A stretch of DNA of 64,000 nucleotides, taken from Hemerocallis citrina. Taxonomy: Eukaryota > Streptophyta > Magnoliopsida > Asparagales > Asphodelaceae. How positions within the stretch are numbered: position 1 is the stretch's first letter; every line of letters begins with the position of its first letter. Under the pieces are notes generated by a model. It was not told the origin of the DNA. It did no database searches and saw only the letters and a program-made list of their open reading frames with translations. Of this stretch, positions 50,739 through 61,680 are shown piece after piece. Made by a program: the position numbers and the translations under genes. The stretch is taken from the NCBI GenBank assembly GCA_017893485.1, contig CM030367.1:89230910-89294909 (forward strand), in the 5' to 3' direction.

Positions 50739-52194
50739 TTACATGCTTTTGGCCGTGTTACAGGCATCGGCCTTATTGAAAACTGAACCTACTTCTACGA
50801 TAGGGTGAAGGCCTCTTGGGAAGAGTTTGGTTCTCCCTGCATTGGACCTCCATGGATAAGGTGGAGGACGGCCCCAGGTTCGGAATCTTGGAACTCGATG
50901 GGCCTCTCTGTTCGCTTGTAGGCTCTTCTGTCCCCGTTGTATGAGTTCTTCAATCTCCTTTTTGAGAGCCCGACAATCATCCGTGTCGTGACCGTGGTCC
51001 CTATGAAAGCGACACCACTTATCCCTATTTCTTTTCTTTCCAGGGGTATTCATTCTAGGGGGAGCATGGAGTAGCCCTTCCTTGTTCACCTCCATAAGAA
51101 CTGCTGATATACTAGCATTGAGGGGGGTGAACTTCTCAAAACGAGAAGCTGGGCGGCGTTGGCCATTATCGTCCCTCTAGAATTCTGGGACCCTTCTTCG
51201 CTCGTATTCTTCCGTTTGTTCCTGGAAGATGATTCCTCGAGAGTTGGGGGGCGGCGGGGGGGTTGAGAGCCTCTTACACTCTGATGTACTTCTCACTCCT
51301 AAGCAGGAGTTCTGAGAAGTCTCGATGAGGCTTCTTGGCAAGGGACGTTTTGAGGTCGGCGTTAGTGACGTTGTGCCCGAATGCCGCCGAGGCTACTGAT
51401 TAGCTGAGAGAGGCAATAGATCGGGCTTCGGCGGTGAAGCGCTGAACGTAATCTCTTAGGCGTTCACCCTTTCTTTGGCTGAGGGTCACCAAAGATGCAC
51501 TTGTTTTCTCGGCCCGGCGGCTACTCACGAAATGAGTAAGGAAGAGCCCTTCGAACTGATCGAAGGAGAAGATGGAGGCCGGGGCGAGTCGAGAGTACCA
51601 TTCTCTCGCAGGCCCTTTTAGCGTGGTAGAGATTGTTTTGCAAATGAGCGCATCCGAAGCCTGGTGGATCATCATGAGAGTTTTAAAACTCTCGATGTGG
51701 TCGGCAGGGTCCGACTCCCCGTTGTATGACTCAAAGTTAGGGGGCTTGAAGTTTTTCGGAACTGGGGCTTTCATGATGGTCCGGGAGAACGGAGGCCTGC
51801 TCGGGCGGAAATTCTTCGCCTGTTGTTCCTCTTCTTTGTCAAGTCGGCCAAGGCGCCTCTCCATCTCGTGGAGACGGCGTTGACCGAGTCTTCCCTTAGG
51901 TCATATCTTGCCGAGCCCCGAGACTCTTTCCCACGCGGAAGGGGATTGGGAGTACGGTGGTGATGGCTTGGGGCAGGTTGAGGACAAGGTGCCCGTTGCT
52001 CGTGGTTGGGAGCGACATTGAGGGCCCGTAAAACGGCTTCTTGAAAATCTTAGAACTCCGCCCTTGTGACTGGTGCCCCTCCAGTTTGGTGGTCCCTAGG
52101 TGTGGCTCAGCTTACTAGAGTATGACTTCTCCGCCGATGACGTTGAGGGGACTCTCTTCGCCTCCTCGCGGGAGGGGATCTTCTGGTCCTCGGT
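50739..52194 (-). pseudogene. A2 gag pseudogene, 3' part (capsid and zinc knuckle)
   Basis: The minus strand gives RPSRPPFSRTIMKAPVP, DHIESFKTLMMIHQASDALI, LKGPAREWYSRLAPASIFSF, LFLTHFV and GERLRDYVQRFTAEARSIAS, then a stop near 51397, frameshifts, and the zinc knuckle CRFHRDHGHDTDDC with KKEIEELIQRG. It ends at the same junction as A1 (LHLI followed by the untranslated GAAGGCCTCTTGGG region). Element B interrupts the gene at 52195-52199, separating it from its 5' part at 57247-57615. Confidence 0.87.
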
Positions 52195-52230
52195 CTACGT
52201 GTAACCCCGTAATTTGAAATAACTATATAA

Positions 52231-52283
<53 letters not shown>

Positions 52284-54287
52284 AAGAGGAGAGTGGCATT
52301 TGTGGTAAATATTGTGAAGTGGAATAGTCGAGGGGGGGCCCACTTGTTGAAACAGCAAAGCCTTGGCTGTTTGAACAATGCTGATGACGTCAGTGAGGTG
52401 CTGGGGGCCCACGTTGAAGTGCAGCAGAGTGCTGTCTTTGGTTGAGGATTGCTGACGTGGGCGATGGTGTAACACCCCGCAAAATTTAATTGACAATTTT
52501 GCCCTCAGGTGTTACGCACGTGCATTTTGTACTGTTATTGATGATATCCATAAACGCATTTTGATATGTATTTTGAATTTCGATTATTTATGCAATCACG
52601 TATTCTTAAAATTCCATTTGAGACAACTCAAATGCAAAATTTCAATCTTTGAGTTTTACGTGTTTTTTACGTATTAATCGATGCACGTGTCGATTTTGGG
52701 TATTCCATCGTTATGTGCAAAGTTTTCAATGGATTTCAATCATTTATTTTTATAAACATGTTTGAATTTGTTTTGTAAACGAAAATTCAATTTTTGACTA
52801 TCTTTATTAAAATAAATTTTCTACGTGCAATACACGTGCTTTCTGTACGTTTGAGTGCATTATCGTATATGCATATTAAATATATTCTTATGTTGCGTTC
52901 CAATTAATTATAAATATTTTTTGGTTGAAAAAATCAATTTTTGTATTTTTGAGATTTTACGGGCGATGCACGTGTTTCGGTGCACGTGTTTTAAGCGTAT
53001 GATTTTTTCAAAATAAATTTCATGAAATTATTTGTGTCTATTTTTAATTGTGCATGAAAAGTATAATTTTTAAGTTAATTTTATATGTTTATTACATATA
53101 TAAATAAATTGTTTTAAATAAATAAATTATTTTGTACACAAAGCACGTGCACGTGCACACGTGCGATGTGCACACAATTTTGGGGACCGGGATGTTTAGA
53201 GAGGAGGGAAAATCTGAAAGTTTGATTTTGAAAATAGGAGGGATAACAAGTTCCAATTTTAGAAAATGGGGTTAGTGGTGTTCATGTGGGGGGTGGTTAT
53301 TCTAACTACCCATTAGCTAATCTATAAATGCCCCCTAAGTCTCTCTCTCACTCTCATTCTCTCCTTCTTTCTTTCCCTGGTTCCAATCCGAAAGCAACCC
53401 CACACCAAGCAAGCCACAAGACAACAAATCTCTCTTTGCCTTTTTGTTTATCCACCATACATTTCAATGTGTGCATATATATACATATGTGTAAACATGT
53501 GTATGTATAGTATGTGCATATTTGAAGATGCAAGTGGAGTGGTTTTGCTTCCTTGGATGCTGCGGAAAGTGAAGAAGGATGTGGGAGGCTTATTTCGGTG
53601 CGCGGATTTCGAGGTGTTGCAAATGGAGTTTTTCTTTAGGAGCTCCTAATCCTAGGAGTTCATTTGAGTACAAATCTTCAATTTTAGGTGGGTGTTTCTT
53701 GAATGCTTTCTAATTTAGGAGTAGAATTTACATGATAGATGATATACAATTTATTTGTTGAATTTGAATTGGTATGATGAGATTACATGCTAGTTGTTGT
53801 AGATATTGATTGCTAAATTTTAATTATTGGGATAGATGTGAATTGTTAAATTTATGGTCCAAAATGTGTTATGATGATTGTTAGAATATTTGCATGCAAG
53901 AATATGTGCCATTTGGCAAGTTTTAATTGTATGATGCATGGTTGAAATAGTAACTGAAATAATGCAAATGAGATTAAAAGAATTGTTTGTTGTTAATATG
54001 GCAAAGAAGTGTGGTTCTAACTTTTAAATATCTATTTTTGAGTATAGAGATTTTTTTAAAGTAATTTTTGAGAAAAGACAATATTCTATTTGGGAAATTG
54101 ATTATATATGTTTCTATGCATTTTAAAGGATTTTTATTGAAAGACGAGAAACTGGTGAATTTGAGAACACATACGAAATTGTTTTTAAAAGGAATACATT
54201 TCTAGAAATGATCTATATTTTTATATGGAAGTACAAATCAATCAAAATGGTCGAAAAATATATGCAGGCTGTAATTAGTGTAATTGA

Positions 54288-54523
54288 CAGTCGACTGTTT
54301 ACCTTCTACAGTCGACTGGAAAGTATAAGAAATTGGGTTTTCGTTGACAGGACCGTCGACTAACTACTTTCGCAGTCGACTGCTGCTGTCCTGAATTTTG
54401 GTGTTGGAGTTTTCAAAGTATTTGCGGAACAGTCGACCGATTCCTTATCGACAGTCGACTGATACTGACTGTGATGTTTTGATGTTCGCAGGACAGTCGA
54501 CTGGCACTGTCACCAGTCGACTG
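54288..54523. repeat. Array of the palindrome CAGTCGACTG in solo LTR C
   Basis: Six exact copies of the 10-bp palindrome (54288, 54309, 54373, 54452, 54494, 54514) and two near copies (about 54353 and 54430) within 236 bp, with irregular spacing. Confidence 0.93.
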
Positions 54524-55069
54524 AACTGAACTGTTTTTTGGTTCTTGAGTTTGGATTTGATTTTGACAAAAGTTAAATGAGTTTAAATACGAGATTTTAT
54601 GATTATTAATACTTGATTAAAGTTTATTTCGAAATACATACAAGGATATGAATGATGAAATTGATAAAGAGATCGAATTGAATTGGTCATGTTATGAGAT
54701 TATAAAAGAAATGTTTTGAGAAAGAGTTTGTGAACAAAAGAAATGGAAATGATTATTTAAGATTAATTATGAAATATTGTTGATCTCTAAAAAGAGATAG
54801 TTGTTGGAATCTAGAGGCTAGGCGAGACCCTAGTGACCGGCAGTTTTATTTATGATTTTGAGAGCTAACCGTTGAGGGTTGAGCGTCTCTTGAGAAGTAG
54901 CCAGGTAGGCTGACTGTCTCTGTTGTTTTGATTTAAGTCCGGTAGGGTAAGCTAGCTCTAGATTGTGATGATTTTCTTTTAAAACAAACATTGTAGGGAT
55001 GTAATGAAAGTAAGAGAAAAACATGAGTATGAGGGCCATTGGATGGGTGTTGTGAGGGTATGCACAGGC

Positions 55070-55560
55070 TGTCTTCACGATGCGTCGTGACATGACGTGG
55101 ATACTACTCCAGAGTACCATCCCGGTAGCAATGCTTGTGGGATGTTTGGTGGCTGCAAGAGGATCGTGTGCCATGAAGGAGGCTGAATTGCCACAGGCTG
55201 TCTTCACGATGCGTCGTGACATGACGTGGTATTCCCCTCCAGGTTTTCTGTACACGTGCTTGTAATCATAGAACATCTATGATACTTACCGAAATTACAG
55301 AGAGATACATAGTGAAGACGTGATGAAAGTAAGAGAAAAACATTGAGTATGAGGGCCATTGGATAGCGGCGAGAGCGTATCCCAGGATGTCCCATGATGA
55401 GTCTGGGCGAGGATACTGCTCCAAAGTACCGTCCCGGTGGCGACGCTCGTGGGATGTTTGAAGACTACGGGTGGTGTCATGTCTATGGTAGGAGCTGAAT
55501 TACCACAGGATGCCTGCATGATGAGTCATGTGTCAGTGCATTGGGATTCCCTCCAGGGCG
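55070..55560 (+). repeat. Degenerate internal repeats in solo LTR C
   Basis: The block CACAGGCTGTCTTCACGATG with CGTCGTGACATGACGTGG occurs at about 55066 and again at 55193. Further diverged units follow to 55560 with CCGGTGGCGACGCTCGTGGG-type words. Solo LTR D has the same repeat in reverse at 45490-45680. Confidence 0.8.
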
Positions 55561-56435
55561 CCTAGACATGAGTTCGTAGGTCAGAAAACATCTAGGATAC
55601 TTACCGTAGTTACAGTAGTAGATTAAGTCATGACGAGGGATTGAACCCTACAAGATGAAGAACGATTAAGGGCTTGCCCTCGGACCTATGTAGAATGGGA
55701 TGCATAGAATCCGAACAAGTGTGCATTAGTGTCATGTAATATAAATATCTGCATTAAGGACTAAGTGCACTGCACAACACGACATCAACAGGATAGTCCC
55801 TTTGTAGCTTTGTTTGTGATCAAGTTTGTGTTTGCTAAAGTATTTAAGAATCGTTATACTGTTTTTGGCATAGAGAGGATGGCCGTGTATAATATTTCGT
55901 CAGTTGTAAGCAACTGACGTGCCCACAGTTTTATATGCAGGATTTGGAGTTACATGAAGATATAAAGAGAATTGATGCTGTTGATTACTTAAATGTTAAA
56001 GTTGTAACAATTGTACATTCATTATTGTTGTATTTTATTGATTCCGCTGCGTATTGATGTAAAAGACTCTGATGTAATTATTGTTGAAATAAAAGTTTTA
56101 AAATTCCTTCTAAAATTGTACGAATGAAGTGTAAAGATCCTGTGGAAATCTCGAATTCAATCGTACTTGGAATTCGGGGTGTTACAGATGGAGCCCACGT
56201 GAGAGAGAAGTCTCAGAGAGAGAGAGAACAGAAGAAAAAGTAGACTAAATTAGTCCCATATCGGGATTTGTACAAAATTAATTAACTATAAATATAATTG
56301 CCTATGATCAAGAGTCACCAATCCGGTTAACCACCTTTTGAGAGGCAGCATGTGGTGGGCAATTGTACTATACTATAAATAATTTGTCTTCTAAATTATA
56401 TAAATTGTCCGAGCTCGGGGCAGGGGTGTTACAAA

Positions 56436-56447
56436 TGGTATCAGAGC
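56436..56447 (+). other. B primer-binding site
   Basis: TGGTATCAGAGC, the standard plant site complementary to the 3' end of initiator methionine tRNA, two bases inside the 5' LTR end. Confidence 0.9.
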
Positions 56448-56706
56448 CGACTCAACACCGAGTGTGGATACAGACTGGTGGTTATGCCTGAGATGGAGCT
56501 AGCAGATGTACTGGTATGTATGCCTGAGAGGGAGTGAGGTTGGGACAGGTTGCCTAGGTAGGGGACTGTACAACTAGCAGAATCAGGGTACTGTACAGCT
56601 AGCAGAATCAGGGTACGCCATTCCACATCGGTTAGAAAGGAGATCCTGCACTAGGTTGTGATGCCTCGTGCTCAATGAGAACGCTGATTTCTGAATGGGG
56701 GGTGTG

Positions 56707-56741
56707 TGTAACACCCCGTAGTTTGAAATAACTATATAATA

Positions 56742-56820
<79 letters not shown>

Positions 56821-57241
56821 GGAGAGTGTCATTTGTGGTAAATATTATGAAGTGGAATAGTAGAGGCGGGCCCCTTGGTTAAACAGCAAAGCTTTGGCTG
56901 TTGGAACAATGCTGATGACGTCAGTGAGGTGCTGGGGGCCCATGTTGAAGTGTAGCAGAGTGCTGTCTTTGGTTGAGGATTGCTGATGTGAGCGATGGAG
57001 CCCACGCGAGAGAGAAATCTCGAAGAGAAAGAGAGAACAGAATAAAAAGTAGACTAAATTAGTCCCAAACGGGATTTGTACAAATTTAATTAACTATAAA
57101 TATAATTGCCTATGATCAAGAGTCACCAATCTGGTTAACCACCTTTTGAGAGGCAGCCTGTGGTGGGTAGTTGTACTATACTATAAATAATTTGTTTTCT
57201 AAATTATATAAATTGTCCGAGCTCGGGGCAGGGGTGTTACA
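56707..57241 (+). repeat. B 3' LTR
   Basis: 535 bp, TGTAACACCCCG...GGTGTTACA, with an AT microsatellite of about 70 bp at 56744-56816 and a purine-rich tract immediately upstream. Confidence 0.9.
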
Positions 57242-57246
57242 CTACG

Positions 57247-57615
57247 GGTTGTCCGGACTCTCGAGAGCCCTGGGTGCTCAGGTTGATGTACTCCCTCAAG
57301 GGCTCGCCATCCATTCAAGCGATTTCAGAGGTCAACCCCATGTTGGCGGTTAACAATTATTTGACGGAGATCCTGCTCGGGAGGGCTTTAAGAAGCCATA
57401 GAGTCAACTGAAGGATTGTGGACCGAGACATGGTCATGAAGAGGATGTTGCTTTGGACGACTCTGATGAGAGCCCCCATGGGCAGCCCCCCCGAGATCCT
57501 GAGGGGCCTGTTGAGGAAGAACATCTTGAACTGGAGGAGGAGGAGGAGGAGAAGGAGGAAGAGGAGTGGCTCTTCGGCTGGAGACCGCTGCCTTCCCCTT
57601 CTCTTTCGGATGCAT
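57247..57615 (-). pseudogene. A2 gag pseudogene, 5' part
   Basis: Starts MHPKEKGKAAVSSRRATPLP at 57615, like A1 at 8799, followed by a Pro run and HPLHDHVSVHNPSVDSMAS. It continues to 57247, where element B's right target copy lies. The beginning is separated from the rest by 5 kb of inserted DNA. Confidence 0.82.
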
Positions 57616-57667
57616 AGTTTGAAACTACTTCCGCTGATGAAGGAAGGTTGGATTGCTTTTTCGTTTC

Positions 57668-57686
57668 CCACGGATTGTGCCAATCC
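57668..57686 (-). other. A2 primer-binding-like site
   Basis: On the minus strand GATTGGCACAATCCGTGGG directly follows the 5' LTR, the counterpart of the A1 site with several changes. Confidence 0.6.
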
Positions 57687-58262
57687 GTTGTCGCTGATTT
57701 TGGTGTGGGAGCAAACAGATGAATTTGTGGATTCTTTTTGGAAACAATAAAGCAAACCTGTTGATCTTCACTAACGTGTTGACTTATTTCTCGCTGCTGC
57801 CGCGAACCTACACAAAGTTCGATACACCAGGATGGATCTCGGCTACGAACCCTTCGACGCTCTTGTCAGTAATCAGAAAGAATAAGAAAGAGATTTAGGT
57901 AGAAAAAGATTGATTACCTCCTTATGGTTGGGGGAGAGGGTATTTATAGTCGCCTTAGGGACCTATTTCGAGAAAAGGATTTATCTCTACTTCCCGGTGT
58001 TTTTGGATAAGATATAGAGTTTGAATCGTTTCATAGAGATAACTATAAATTTGAATTACTATTTATCCATCTGGGTTGGTTGTAATGGGTCGCTACCCAT
58101 ACCCAGTAGGACAGATCCGTTTATGGGTTATTAGGATTTGAAGAAAGATCCAATTCCCATTTCAGACCCGTTTATAGGTGAAATTACCATTTTACCCCTA
58201 AGTGCTTTAAGATTTGCGCCCGATTTGAACGGTCCCGATTTAATCCTATTTTTAGCCATATT
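57687..58262 (-). repeat. A2 5' LTR
   Basis: About 576 bp, matching the A1 LTRs in reverse orientation. TATAAATA on the minus strand is at 57948-57941. The outer end reads TAATATGGC (minus strand) instead of TGATATGGC, so the first bases have mutated. Confidence 0.88.
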
Positions 58263-58708
58263 AGACAGTGAATTAATTGCATTTTTCAGAGAGTAGCCAG
58301 TTCTATGAAAAATGCAATCAATTCATAGTCGCAGTTGACAATTCCAGCCTAATTTATAATGAGACCGCAGTTTGTTACTGCGGCCTCTGTTGAGAAAATG
58401 AGGGAAACCTCAAAGCAGACAACTTTCCTATCTACACAATTGATGCTCGTTTCACATTCAATTTTCCAGACATTTCACATCCAATTACAACATAGAGTGC
58501 AAGCCAACCACATATTCTTCTAGAACCAGATATTGCAAAACAAAAAAAACTCAAAACACACAAGCTTCTTAGTAAACTACAATCATTTCACATTGTGGCA
58601 TCATCTCAGTGCAATAACTCACAAGCTTCTTAGTGAACTATAGAAACTCACATTGACTTAAAATATAAATTACAGATGTCCTACTCATGTTTACCGATCA
58701 CTCAAAGA
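58263..58708. other. Spacer between A2 and the MuDR-type pseudogene
   Basis: No gene. It contains two hairpins: arms at 58270-58288 and 58306-58324 (19 bp, one mismatch), and a smaller one around 58352-58374 (ACCGCAG/CTGCGG). The second resembles the sequence at 41158-41204. This may be the terminal region of a Mutator-like element, but I could not define an end. Confidence 0.5.
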
Positions 58709-61438
58709 TTACCCGCTACCAGATCTCGGGGGTCGTCCACCACGACCTCGTGCTCCCCTACGTAAGGCACTTGTTGCAGCAGCACCACTCGACTCACCCT
58801 GTACACATTGTATGAACAGTTATGACACCGTAATTAAACTAAATATATAAACTTTATAGATATGTTACAACTTACGCGTGAACTACTTCTGGTACAAGAG
58901 GGAATATCAATCTCACAACTGCGCCTATTGTGTCCTCTTTGATGACATTTACTACAAGTTAGTGTACTCCTGGAACTTGCTCTGACATCCATGTCATTGC
59001 GGATGCGTTTAGTTCTCGGTCGCCCTTTTCTACATCTTCTGAGTCTCGCATCAGCTATCAGTTTGGGACCAATTTGGATAGGCCATTATGCTTGGTCTTG
59101 CACAAGATGAAAGGTGGGCATCCAAGTTGCCACTAAGGATACCACAGAATAGAACGGATCAATATATGGTTGGTAATCGAGGGCCCGAGAAGCACAAGCC
59201 GCCAATACATGTGAACACGGTAGATGAAAAAGCTGGAATTTTTGACATGTACATGTACGTGCTCCCAAGTAAACAATATGGGATTTCCACCCTTTCTCTT
59301 AGTACCGACAAGTCGAATACATGTTTTGACTTGAAATACGCCAGGATTATGATGGAACATTATAGCTTCATGATAATTAGCTCTATCCCGCCGTATATCA
59401 ATAAGTTCTTGAACTCTCAGGGCCCAAACTTGCCCTTAACTCATCAATTTTTGTGCCCCCAGACGATGTTCAGTGAAGTAGGAATTGAGTTTATAAAATA
59501 TCATCTCCACGATTGCCGTTACGGGCAAATTACGAACACTGTTTAAAATGGAATTAAATTTTTCTGATGAATTTGTGGTCATGACACCATATCGACGCCC
59601 TCCTTCTACAGCTAGTGCCCACTTCTCGAATGGTTTTCTCTTCAGCCAATCGGCAGCCTCGAGTTGAACTTTTTCAATATCTCCCAATTGTTTGTCAAAC
59701 TTTTTTGGCTGATTTTGACATGCAACCACCTTTACCTTATTCATCAAAGCCTTGCTACCAAATTTGGTGTAGAAATTTGTAGCAAAATGTCGCATGCAAT
59801 AACAATGATATGCATTTGGCTCATTCCATGATCCATTTTCAAGTTCCATGCACGATAAGATACCCGCATGTCAATAAGAAACAACACATAAGCCTTGGCG
59901 ATCGGTGACAAAATATCTAATACAACCCATGAACCAAGTTCAACTTTCTATACCCTCTCCATCTACTATTGCAAAAGCAAATAGAAATAACATGTTATTT
60001 GCATCTAGTGTAACTGCAATCAACAAACAACCCTTGTATTTTCAATACAAATGGGTTCCATCTATACTAATAACAGGCCGGCATGACTTAAGACCTTCAA
60101 TCAAAGCCGCAAATGCCCAAAAGACTCCTGTGAATGTTTCTTCGCAAGGACCCGAATGAATCTTATCCCAATGTACGTAAGTTCCAGGATTTGAGGCTTG
60201 TATTGCTGATAAAAGAGCATTCAACTTCGTATATGCTTCATCAAACCCTCCAAACAACTTCTCAATAGCTCTTTGTTTTACAATCCAAGCTTTCTTATAA
60301 AAAATCTTATAACTAACTTGTAGTAAGACGATCTCAATTTTGGCCCTCGGTGTTGTTCCTAACTGTGCCTTAACAACATTCAAAATTATATTAGAAACTA
60401 GCTTCGAATCAACTTTAGTGTGGTCATGTGTTAAGGTTGAGTTAGTACATGTATGCGCCCCTCCCAACTTGTACACAGTGAAGTACATTTGTCCTATTGG
60501 AACAATTGCACGTAGTCGCTATGGACAACCTGCCTCGGCTACGCCTTCGGGTTTTTGTGATGTATCTTCATTTGTACATACTTTTGGTGTGAATTTACAT
60601 TTGACGATATAAAACCTTTTGTTCGATTTCATTACTACAAATTCTCGATGTTCCTTAATAGAGAACATCTTCACCGCATGTTGCATATTATCTTTGCTTT
60701 CAAACCTCTGCCCATTGTACAATCTTTCTATCTCCGAAGAACCACATGATTCTTTCGAATTTTGAGCTACCGGGCACTATTACTCCCTCAGTGGATTGAA
60801 ATTTAGGTATAGTTGGACTCATGAATGCCGTATGGGGGTGGGGGTGGAACATTGGCTACAGTTTCTTGAACATCATTAACGAACTCATCTGGATGCTCAT
60901 CATCTTTATATTCCTCATTTTTTACATCTACCTCCAATTCTTCATCTTCTTCATCTTCAACTAACTCATTATTAACCGTAACATGGCCGAAGTCCTGAAT
61001 AAAGTTTTCATTATCGACAAGATTACGGATAAAGCTTGAATTCGATGGTGACAAGTCATGTACGGGAGAATTTGTTGGTATTGGATTGGTGAACAAGTTT
61101 TCTTGTCGAGGCGAGAATCTTTCATGTGGTTCAGGACATGGATGGGTACTCCTCTCATGAGTCGGCACTTCACATACTAGGCTTGACATACGATTAACAA
61201 GTGGCGGACTATTAGGATTCCTGATTTTGTCAACATATAACTCCAATGCATTCCAACTAGAATTCAGATCAATTGTTCTTGCAATCATGGAAGTAAAAGA
61301 GTAATCATCGACTTCAGGCACTGCCATAAAAAATTGGGACTCTCCTTTTCCAGCTGGATATCGAGCTCGAATTTTAACATTCCATTCACCTCTATCCCAG
61401 TTAGTAATTTTGTACACCTTTTCTACTAGTTCATGCAT
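58709..61438 (-). pseudogene. MuDR-type (Mutator-like) transposase pseudogene
   Basis: Minus strand. The N-terminal region begins MHELVEKVYKITNWDRGEWN (61438) and ends in an acidic stretch and a stop near 60806. The MuDR N-terminal domain follows with RFESKDNMQHAVKMF and REFVVMKSNKRFYIVKCKF. The MULE catalytic domain has AWIVKQRAIEKLFGGFDEAY and SCRPVISIDGTHLY with the first Asp. The second catalytic Asp region reads SY-stop-HAGILS at 59865-59879, where SDRHAGI is the family pattern. Then come NSILNSVRNLPVTAIVE, a SWIM-type CTCQKFQLFHLPCSHVLAAC, a CCHC knuckle (CSKCHQRGHNRRSC, about 58945) and a C-terminal RRGARGRGGRPPRSGSG, stop at 58709. Splice signals remain near 58876 (donor) and 58799 (acceptor). 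Several stops make it non-functional. Confidence 0.9.
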
Positions 61439-61680
61439 TGTAATATTACGGGGAACCTAAACTACTTCCGGTTCGACATCACTATTACAAGCTCCTAATT
61501 TTGGGTCTCGAATTAATTCTCCCCCATAATCCATAATATGCGAGTAATTATCTCATCAAAAACATAATACACATAATTTATACTTTCTAGGGTTGTATGA
61601 ATACCTTCAAAAAAACCCCAGTGTACGAGAGCGGAGATGATGACACAGATGATGTTGGAGAATATGAACACTATGATAAT
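61439..61680. other. Sequence between the MuDR-type pseudogene and A3
   Basis: Probably the 5' part of the Mutator-like element. The last 60 bases read as an acidic stretch on the plus strand (GDDDTDDVGEYEHYD), but no start or family is recognised. The element's outer end is not visible because A3 begins at 61681. Confidence 0.4.

Larger units (their letters stand above)
52468..56186 (+). mobile_element. C: 3.7 kb solo LTR inserted in the B 5' LTR
   Basis: Ends TGTAACACCCCG and CGGGGTGTTACA are a perfect 12-bp inverted repeat. GATGG flanks both sides (52463-52467 and 56187-56191), and removing the insert plus one GATGG restores the sequence of the B 3' LTR. A TATA-like CTATAAATGCCCC lies at about 53320, followed by a CT-rich stretch, the expected promoter for plus-strand transcription. 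There is no primer site, polypurine tract or gene. It is related to D. Confidence 0.87.
52200..56433 (+). repeat. B 5' LTR, split by solo LTR C
   Basis: Two pieces, 52200-52467 and 56192-56433, together about 510 bp. A GT microsatellite lies at about 52232-52280, where the 3' LTR has an AT microsatellite instead. Confidence 0.9.
52200..57241 (+). mobile_element. B: TRIM-like non-coding LTR element inserted in A2 gag, itself carrying insertion C
   Basis: Flanked by CTACG at 52195-52199 and 57242-57246. LTRs begin TGTAAC and end GTGTTACA: the 5' LTR is 52200-52467 plus 56192-56433 (split by C), the 3' LTR is 56707-57241. The interior is only 273 bp (56434-56706). It starts with the initiator-tRNA-Met primer site TGGTATCAGAGC (56436-56447) and ends with a purine-rich AATGGGGGGTG. 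Without C the element is about 1.3 kb and has no coding capacity, which fits a terminal-repeat retrotransposon in miniature (TRIM), though its LTRs are longer than usual. The two LTRs are very similar, so it is young. Confidence 0.9.
43896..58262 (-). mobile_element. A2: 3'-truncated copy of the gag-only Tat-like LTR family, with nested insertions
   Basis: The order mirrors A1 in reverse: 5' LTR (57687-58262), primer site, gag split by element B, gag zinc knuckle (50739-51095), tandem arrays (50590 down to 48160), then, after insertion D, the GAGCTC-rich tract (44860 to about 43896). The A/T-rich tract, polypurine tract and 3' LTR present in A1 are missing, so the copy stops at a point matching about 12,600 in A1. 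No pol sequence is present. No target duplication can be expected because one end is lost. Confidence 0.87.

Noticed and set aside
52107..52496. Frame crossing the GT microsatellite
   Set aside because: It joins A2 gag remains, the B LTR and the microsatellite; it exists only because of the insertion.
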